From: Pseudomonadota bacterium
GTDB taxonomy: Bacteria > Pseudomonadota > Gammaproteobacteria > Steroidobacterales > Steroidobacteraceae
Length of the DNA stretch: 24,885 bases
Direction of reading: 5' to 3'
NCBI GenBank assembly: GCA_021805275.1
Contig: JAJZFQ010000144.1
Location: forward strand, 3,833 to 28,717
This document shows, one piece after another, positions 20,504-24,885 of this stretch. A program made the position numbers and the translations under genes. The first letter of the stretch is position 1; each line of letters starts with the position of its first letter. Under the pieces are notes generated by a model. It was not told the DNA's origin. It worked only from the letters and a program-made list of their open reading frames with translations, and did not search any database.

Positions 20504-20853
20504 CAGAACGCCTCCAAAGGTACGGTCTTGCCGGCGAGCGCATGCGTACAATCGTCGAGGAATTGGATCTGACCGTCCCGGACGAAGGAGTGGCATCGCT
20601 CCTCGGTCCAAAGATCCGGCCTGTCCTTCTGCGCCGGGAAACCCAGTGGCGCAGGGTTCTCATTGGTGTGCCCCTTCGGATGCGGGTATGTCACCAGAAC
20701 GCTGGGAGTGAATGTCGGCCGGTCATAGTTGCCGTTGAACCCCCAGTCACCGCGCCCTGAGGTCACACGCACGCCGTGACTAAACTTGCATCCCGGGCAC
20801 CAGAAGGTGAGCTCGCCACCCGCGACGATCCGCAGGACCCCGCGGCCGCTCAC
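20503..20853 (-). CDS. DUF6527-family protein
   Basis: The 116-aa protein has FWCPGCKFSHGVRV near the N-terminus, WGFNGNYDRPTFTPSVLVTY in the middle and RCHSFVRDGQIQFLDDCTHALAG at the end. These match the DUF6527 pattern, often mislabelled ammonia monooxygenase in phage genomes. The Cys/His residues suggest a zinc site. The GTG start lacks a clear ribosome site, so the precise N-terminus is uncertain. Confidence 0.8.
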   Translation of the reverse strand: MSGRGVLRIVAGGELTFWCPGCKFSHGVRVTSGRGDWGFNGNYDRPTFTPSVLVTYPHPKGHTNENPAPLGFPAQKDRPDLWTEERCHSFVRDGQIQFLDDCTHALAGKTVPLEAF

Positions 20854-20894
20854 TGGAGGTATTTTCTGGACGAGAGAGGAGGCTCAAGAGCCCG

Positions 20895-21395
20895 CTAGAC
20901 CGCCCAGGTGATCAGCCAAACGCACAGCACCAGCACGGCCGCCTTCTCGACGAAGTCCATCCGCCGGGTGCCACAGTAGAGACCGGTCGGAAGGGCGACG
21001 TTCACCGCGGTGGCTCCCCACAGCCATCCGTGGTCCCCGAGACACTCCAGCACGAGCCCTGCGGCGAAGGTGACGCCGGTAAAGGTGAGGTGCCATAGCT
21101 CGTGCTTGCCCCCCGTGATGCGATCCACGAAGGCGTGGAAGGTGTCCGTGGCCGCAACGAGCACCAAGGCGACCCCGGCGATGCATCCCACCAGGCCGAT
21201 CGCGCCGCGGCCGGCCGTGGCAATCGCGAGCGCAAGGGCGAGTAGCACGAACGCGCCGTCGAGGTACCACTTGTAGGGGTTGCCGTAGAGGCCGGTGCTG
21301 ATCGGCTTATTGCGCAGCCTGGGCACGAGGTAGTCCTGCGCGCCAATCATCCCGAGGAGCGCAAGGGCAGCGAGCACGAGGAAAGCGTAACGCAT
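20895..21395 (-). CDS. polytopic membrane protein (166 aa)
   Basis: The ATG at 21395 has GGGAG upstream. The protein starts with a signal-anchor-like helix (MRYAFLVLAALALLGMIG) and has about four more hydrophobic segments, with a short HELWHL stretch between two of them. It lies next to the spanin genes and may belong to the lysis or superinfection-exclusion module. No family is recognised. Confidence 0.65.
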   Translation of the reverse strand: MRYAFLVLAALALLGMIGAQDYLVPRLRNKPISTGLYGNPYKWYLDGAFVLLALALAIATAGRGAIGLVGCIAGVALVLVAATDTFHAFVDRITGGKHELWHLTFTGVTFAAGLVLECLGDHGWLWGATAVNVALPTGLYCGTRRMDFVEKAAVLVLCVWLITWAV

Positions 21396-21411
21396 GTGGG
21401 TGTCTCCCAAT

Positions 21412-21951
21412 TCAGTGAACGAGCCGAGACTGCCACTCTCGATCGACAGCGCTCACCTGGTCGGCGCGCTCTGCAAGAAGCTCGAGCAGGTGCGCGATAT
21501 CGGGCCCCGGCCTTCCCCGTAGAGCAGAATTTCCCGCAGGCACGTTCTGAAGATCCCCGGAGGGGGCGCCGGCGCCAGCAACTCCACCGGTAGAGGCGCC
21601 GCCTTCGGACAAACCGGGACCGCTATCGTTCGAGTTGAGGCACAAGCGGACAGCAGGCAGAGGCTGCTGAGCAGCAAGAGTACTTTCACGGATCACCTCC
21701 GAGGTGTATGCGTTGTGAGCAGCGGCCGCCGTCGCCTCGGCCGCCCTGGTTTGAGCTCGAGCGGCCGCCACGGCCTTTGCGCTCGCCTTCTGGTCGGCCA
21801 CCTGCTGCGCCCGGATCCCCTCGACGTAGACGTGGTGGTGATAGATCCAGAACGCCCCCACGGCGCCGGCGCCGATGACGCCGACGGCGATCAGCTCGAG
21901 CGCCCATTGCGGGATGCCCGTCCAGCCGAGCAACGAGCCAACGATGCTCAC
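21412..21951 (-). CDS. Rz-like inner-membrane spanin subunit
   Basis: Rz spans the periplasm with Rz1 to fuse inner and outer membranes at the end of lysis. This 179-aa protein has an N-terminal membrane anchor (about residues 12-37, ALELIAVGVIGAGAVGAFWI) and then a long Ala/Gln-rich coiled coil (38-95), the usual Rz layout. A second gene with a lipobox lies entirely within it in another frame. Its ATG overlaps the stop of the holin-like gene, so the order is holin candidate, Rz, Rz1. Confidence 0.75.
   Translation of the reverse strand: MSIVGSLLGWTGIPQWALELIAVGVIGAGAVGAFWIYHHHVYVEGIRAQQVADQKASAKAVAAARAQTRAAEATAAAAHNAYTSEVIRESTLAAQQPLPAVRLCLNSNDSGPGLSEGGASTGGVAGAGAPSGDLQNVPAGNSALRGRPGPDIAHLLELLAERADQVSAVDREWQSRLVH
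21453..21689 (-). CDS. Rz1-like outer-membrane spanin lipoprotein, nested in Rz
   Basis: This gene is embedded in a different frame of the Rz-like gene, as in lambda. It starts MKVLLLLSSLCLLSACASTR, a lipoprotein signal peptide with lipobox LSAC (Cys16). The mature part is proline-rich (VPVCPKAAPLPVELLAPAPPP), which is typical of Rz1. Length is 78 aa. Confidence 0.8.
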   Translation of the reverse strand: MKVLLLLSSLCLLSACASTRTIAVPVCPKAAPLPVELLAPAPPPGIFRTCLREILLYGEGRGPISRTCSSFLQSAPTR

Positions 21952-22133
21952 GAGCCACTCTGCCCGGACAAGAACCCGAAGATTGACACGCCGATGCCGA
22001 TCCCCATGGTCGCAAGCCCGAAATGAGTCGGCGTCATGTACTGACGCAGAGTGTCCTGGTGCGACACAAGCGCGCCGAGGCCGACAAACGCGACCCCGTA
22101 GACGTGGTGCATGTTGAGATGGAATTTCTTCAC
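21948..22133 (-). CDS. small two-helix membrane protein, holin candidate
   Basis: The GTG at 22133 follows GGAGAG. The 61-aa protein has two hydrophobic segments (VYGVAFVGLGALV and FGLATMGIGIGVSIFGFL) separated by a short polar loop with His/Gln/Asp, the size and topology of class II holins. Position directly upstream of the spanins and downstream of the lysozyme fits. No sequence signature proves the function. Confidence 0.6.
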   Translation of the reverse strand: MKKFHLNMHHVYGVAFVGLGALVSHQDTLRQYMTPTHFGLATMGIGIGVSIFGFLSGQSGS

Positions 22134-22162
22134 GTCACTCTCCGGAGCGTTGAGGGGGCTTC

Positions 22163-22225
22163 TCAGAAGTGGCCGCGCCACCAGAGCCGCAGCCGGCTCC
22201 AGAGGCGCGCCCACCAGCCGGCCAA
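22163..22225 (-). CDS. possible Trp/Arg-rich peptide (20 aa)
   Basis: A TTG-started frame between two genes encodes LAGWWARLWSRLRLWWRGHF, an amphipathic Trp/Arg peptide. There is no clear ribosome site. It could be a small membrane-active lysis factor or a chance frame. Confidence 0.25.
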   Translation of the reverse strand: MAGWWARLWSRLRLWWRGHF

Positions 22226-22230
22226 GACGG

Positions 22231-22587
22231 TCAGAGCTGGACCGGCTGGCCGAGGGTAGGAGGGACCGTGGTGTCGATCGAGACGGTAATTGCGGGGCTG
22301 AAGTTGCCCTCGTTGCCGCTTGCGTCCATCAGCGTGAAGGCGAAGTCGTAGGAGCCACTGAGGCCAACCGGCAGTTCCTGGCTGATCGGGTCGTCGTAGC
22401 ACAGCACTCCGGCGGAGTCCGTCTTGGTCGATAGCGCCGAGACCGCGCCGGCGTCGATGCGCTCGGACTGCGCGTAGCTCGGCGTCATCGGGGAGGGGCC
22501 GTAGTACACGATCAGGTGATCGGTGCTCGCAGGCGCAGGGACGGGAACGGGGATGCCGAAGTCCTGAAGGCTCGCAATCTTGGACAT
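22231..22587 (-). CDS. beta-rich hypothetical protein (118 aa), FN3/Ig-like
   Basis: GGAG lies upstream of the ATG. The C-terminal two thirds (GSYDFAFTLMDASGNEGNFS) has the strand pattern and conserved DxxGNxG turn of Ig/FN3-like domains found on virion surfaces. A Pro/Val run (IPVPVPAPAS) links a short N-terminus. A structural or adhesin role is inferred. Confidence 0.65.
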   Translation of the reverse strand: MSKIASLQDFGIPVPVPAPASTDHLIVYYGPSPMTPSYAQSERIDAGAVSALSTKTDSAGVLCYDDPISQELPVGLSGSYDFAFTLMDASGNEGNFSPAITVSIDTTVPPTLGQPVQL

Positions 22588-22596
22588 GAGGTTCTC

Positions 22597-22962
22597 CTAG
22601 GGAAGTTTGACGGGTGTTCCAAGGGTAACGGGAGGTGCCCACTCGACCACGTTTGAGGGTGCACTCTGCGTGCCAGCGGTCGTGTAGGAGGTGACAACGA
22701 AATACGTGGGACCGGTAAAGGGGATGGTGAAGAGGTAACTGTCCTGCGTCGGATTTGCGATCTGCACCATGTGCGTGAGCGCGCTCGGGCTTGTGCCGTA
22801 GTAGATATAGAAACCAGCGAGATCAGTGAGCGGCGAGCCGTCCGTGTTCGTCGTAGGGATGGTCCAGCGCGCTGTGATGCCAACGAACTTCTGTGCGTAG
22901 GCTGGCGAACTTGCGAGCGCCAGGGCCGCAAGCGCAGCCAGGAAACTCCGGCGCATCGTCAC
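22597..22962 (-). CDS. secreted FN3-like protein (121 aa)
   Basis: The GTG at 22962 overlaps the lysozyme stop, and the ATG at 22956 is an alternative start. It begins with a Sec signal peptide (MRRSFLAALAALALASSPAYAQ, split AYA-Q). The mature domain contains YIYYGTSPSAL, the FN3 pattern, and its order matches the next gene's protein. Both may be periplasmic or virion-surface. The gene lies in the lysis region, which is unusual for a secreted FN3 protein. Confidence 0.7.
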   Translation of the reverse strand: MTMRRSFLAALAALALASSPAYAQKFVGITARWTIPTTNTDGSPLTDLAGFYIYYGTSPSALTHMVQIANPTQDSYLFTIPFTGPTYFVVTSYTTAGTQSAPSNVVEWAPPVTLGTPVKLP

Positions 22963-23459
22963 GCGAACTGGCCCGTTGAAAGCTGCGTCATGACCCGCTC
23001 GGCGCGCTCTGGAGTCTGTTTCGCCCAGAGGCTGTTGAGACCGGCGCGCTTGACGATCTCCCACGCGGCTCGCGTGTTCAGATGCACCGCGACGCGGATA
23101 TCGCCGAGCATCTCGTGAAATTCCTCTTCGTGGTCGACTCCGAGCTGGTAGGCCATCTCGATCAGGGCGTTCTGTCGGGCATCACTCAGCATCGGCCAGA
23201 AGTCGCGGAAGTCAGCGGCCAGCTGGGCTTCCGTGGCGAGGAGCTGTTCCCGCATGAGGGCAGCCGAACCGTCCCTATTGATCGTGACCTGCATCTGACC
23301 GGCATCGAGGAGCATCTTCCACTCCGGACCGGTGAGCGGATGTGTCTCGACGCAGCGGCCATCGCCGAGGGTCCACAGGTTCTCCGTATCGCGGTAGGGA
23401 GAGGCCTCGAATCCTTCGTCGGTCCCCGTTTCGGCAAGCAAGCGCGTCATGTCGGTCAT
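22959..23459 (-). CDS. T4-type lysozyme endolysin (GH24-like)
   Basis: It cleaves peptidoglycan glycan strands at lysis. The ATG at 23459 has GGGAG 6 nt upstream. Residues 8-29 carry DEGFEASPYRDTENLWTLGDG, matching T4 lysozyme's Glu11, Asp20 and Thr26 catalytic triad. The C-terminal helices (NALIEMAYQLG, WAKQTPERAERV) match the family's end. No signal sequence is present, so it needs a holin. The length, 166 aa, is typical. Confidence 0.9.
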   Translation of the reverse strand: MTDMTRLLAETGTDEGFEASPYRDTENLWTLGDGRCVETHPLTGPEWKMLLDAGQMQVTINRDGSAALMREQLLATEAQLAADFRDFWPMLSDARQNALIEMAYQLGVDHEEEFHEMLGDIRVAVHLNTRAAWEIVKRAGLNSLWAKQTPERAERVMTQLSTGQFA

Positions 23460-23469
23460 CGAAAGCTCC

Positions 23470-23865
23470 CTAAAGATCACCACACTGCGGCAGCGGGTAA
23501 TACCGCGCCGTCAGGTTGTAGAACTCATTCTGGCGCACCTGAATCAGCTGGTCGTACATGCTGCGCAGCTGCCCCTCGGGCAGCTTGCAGCGCTCCTGGT
23601 CCATCCGCAGGAGGGCGGTCGCCGTCTGGTTCGCCCAGTGTGAGTTGTCGTCCTTTGCGATCTGCGCGACGTGGACGTTGAGCTGCGCGGCTATTCGGTT
23701 GACCCGATCCGCACGCGCGAAGCCGCCAAAGAGTGGAGCGAACACCCCGAAGGCGAACAGCGTCCCGAATACCACGCCGAGGAAGGCGAGATATGCCACG
23801 AGGGACGCAGGGACCTTGAGTTTGTCAACCTTCATCGCCGACACCATTTCAAGCAGGGTGATCAT
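23470..23865 (-). CDS. single-pass membrane protein of the lysis region (131 aa)
   Basis: One hydrophobic segment lies near the N-terminus (residues 22-45, LVAYLAFLGVVFGTLFAFGV), followed by a charged helical domain ending in PLPQCGDL. It sits directly upstream of the lysozyme. A holin-associated or lysis-timing role is possible, but it has one membrane helix and no match that I know. Confidence 0.65.
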   Translation of the reverse strand: MITLLEMVSAMKVDKLKVPASLVAYLAFLGVVFGTLFAFGVFAPLFGGFARADRVNRIAAQLNVHVAQIAKDDNSHWANQTATALLRMDQERCKLPEGQLRSMYDQLIQVRQNEFYNLTARYYPLPQCGDL

Positions 23866-23876
23866 GCTGGCACCGT

Positions 23877-24107
23877 CTATTCCAGACTCGCCAGGTGGTC
23901 GTGCGCCGCGAGGTGCGCATCATAGAGGGCGGCGACCTTCTCTTTTTCGGTCGCTAGCCATTCCTCGAGCTCCGCGCGGCTCGTCGGCGCCGTGACGTAG
24001 AACGTGCGCACCGAGTCGTGCGTTGCATCCTCGTTGGGCCGCAACGTGACCGCAATGAGCCCGTGGCCGAGATCGGCGCGCTTGACGATTTTGACGAGTG
24101 TGCTCAT
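23877..24107 (-). CDS. hypothetical protein (76 aa)
   Basis: The ATG at 24107 overlaps the tail-protein stop. The product has a beta-strand N-terminus (MSTLVKIVKRADLGHGLIAV) and a long charged C-terminal helix (AELEEWLATEKEKVAALYDA). No family is recognised. Confidence 0.65.
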   Translation of the reverse strand: MSTLVKIVKRADLGHGLIAVTLRPNEDATHDSVRTFYVTAPTSRAELEEWLATEKEKVAALYDAHLAAHDHLASLE

Positions 24108-24885
24108 GGTTTCGGATTGTGGGCGGTGAGGCCGTTCTCCAGGAGGTAATGCTTGTCGTCCCACACGTCGGCGCACACCTCCATGTTGTACACGGTTCGC
24201 GCTTGGATCGGCGCGCTCTCGTGAAACAGCTCCTTGGCCGCAACCCACTCCGCGCCGACGCGGATGCGGTGCTCCTCAGTGACGAGGTGAGGCCCCATCC
24301 GGCGCATCGGCGTGGTGCTGTCGGGATGAACAAGCAGGCTCGCCCAGTACCGGCCGGCGCGATTCACGATCTCGAACACCTCGGGCAGCTCGTCAAAGCG
24401 TCGATAGCCATCGACGGTGAGCACCCTCGTGTCGCCAGAGAAGCATGGCCCAATCGGACCCACACCACCTCCGCCACCGCCCCCAGAGGCAGTCGTGAGT
24501 GAGCCCAAGTAGAACCGGAATGGCGCCTTGGTGGTATCGAGGATGCTGCTGCTCGCCTGGTAAGTGACGGCACCCCCGCCGTAGCCAGGATCGTCGAAGT
24601 ACACGTAGTAGGTGCCGTAGGCCCCGGGGTTCACGCTCCCGGCGCTCGCGTTCAGAGTGATGTTTCCGAGATAGAAGGTCGAGGCGCCCACATTGATGGT
24701 CGTCGTCGTTCCGCTTTGGGAGAGCCCAGAGGCGCTCGTCGCGCTCGCCGACACCGCCGGCGGTGACGGCATCCGTAGCCACGTCACACCGTCTATTACT
24801 TCAACGTCGGCGTTGCGCACCTTGACGATGGACCATCCCCAGATCTCAATCCAGTCACTGATGGTTGAAAATTGCGCGAATCCAA
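24104..24885 (-). CDS. phage tail/structural protein with C-terminal Hint domain, 5' end outside the window
   Basis: The frame stays open to the right edge, so the true start is outside. The GTG at 24820 is internal. Sequence before 24445 is beta-rich and ends in a seven-Gly hinge. The Hint (intein/Hedgehog-type) domain then runs from CFSGDTRVLT (Cys encoded at 24443-24445) through TEEH and ends in LLENGLTAHN, followed by only PKP. Cys1, the block-B TxxH and the terminal His-Asn are intact, so self-cleavage is plausible. Without an extein of any length after it, splicing is not. Similar Hint-bearing phage proteins are known, with unclear roles. Confidence 0.75.
   Translation of the reverse strand, partial: GFAQFSTISDWIEIWGWSIVKVRNADVEVIDGVTWLRMPSPPAVSASATSASGLSQSGTTTTINVGASTFYLGNITLNASAGSVNPGAYGTYYVYFDDPGYGGGAVTYQASSSILDTTKAPFRFYLGSLTTASGGGGGGGVGPIGPCFSGDTRVLTVDGYRRFDELPEVFEIVNRAGRYWASLLVHPDSTTPMRRMGPHLVTEEHRIRVGAEWVAAKELFHESAPIQARTVYNMEVCADVWDDKHYLLENGLTAHNPKP

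Overview
The window reads as most of a temperate, tailed, GC-rich bacteriophage genome, probably of a proteobacterial host. It carries a CI/Cro-type switch, a tyrosine integrase with an attP built on the 3' end of a tRNA-Arg(CCU) gene, phage replication genes, a lysis cassette and the start of a tail module. Most genes are packed with 4-bp ATGA/GTGA overlaps, and I used these to recover many genes under 60 codons. The left edge cuts a repeat array at a repeat boundary. The right edge cuts a coding region.

Layout. (1) 1-235: a CRISPR-like array of three 36-bp repeats plus a degenerate fourth. (2) 221-2001, minus: an unknown 167-aa protein and a compact Cas12/TnpB-like protein whose RuvC catalytic positions look lost. 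A 20/21-matching inverted repeat sits near its start. (3) 2070-5930, minus: the early leftward operon, comprising Cro-like and CII-like regulators, a small membrane protein, a replication initiator-like protein, a helicase-loader-like protein, RusA and small zinc/HTH proteins. (4) 5931-6410: operators and the plus-strand repressor. (5) 6436-6869: a lipoprotein and a clear intrinsic terminator. (6) 6881-14441, plus: a second repressor-type operator/promoter drives a long operon of small proteins, a Ref-like nuclease, a ParB-like protein, a DUF1643 protein, an HNH endonuclease and a C5-cytosine methyltransferase. (7) 14438-17258: a complete diversity-generating retroelement (DGR) with two DUF1566-type targets (VR1, VR2), avd, the template repeat (TR) and the reverse transcriptase. 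(8) 17251-18860: a remnant gene, a DUF4224 gene, the integrase and attP. (9) 18874-19525: small plus-strand genes. (10) 19492-24885, minus: late genes including a DUF6527 protein, Rz/Rz1 spanins, a holin candidate, a T4-type lysozyme, secreted or structural beta proteins and a tail protein with a C-terminal Hint domain.

Three things stand out. First, the Cas12/TnpB-like gene with degenerate RuvC motifs lies beside a miniature repeat array whose intervals share a hairpin, so they may not be ordinary spacers. Second, the DGR has two targets whose differences from TR all fall at TR adenines (11/11 and 13/13 in the core), and its TR lies in frame inside the RT gene with no start codon between TR and the RT core. 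Third, a repressor regulon of five ACGG-N4-CCGT operators controls two separate promoter regions and apparently leaderless genes.
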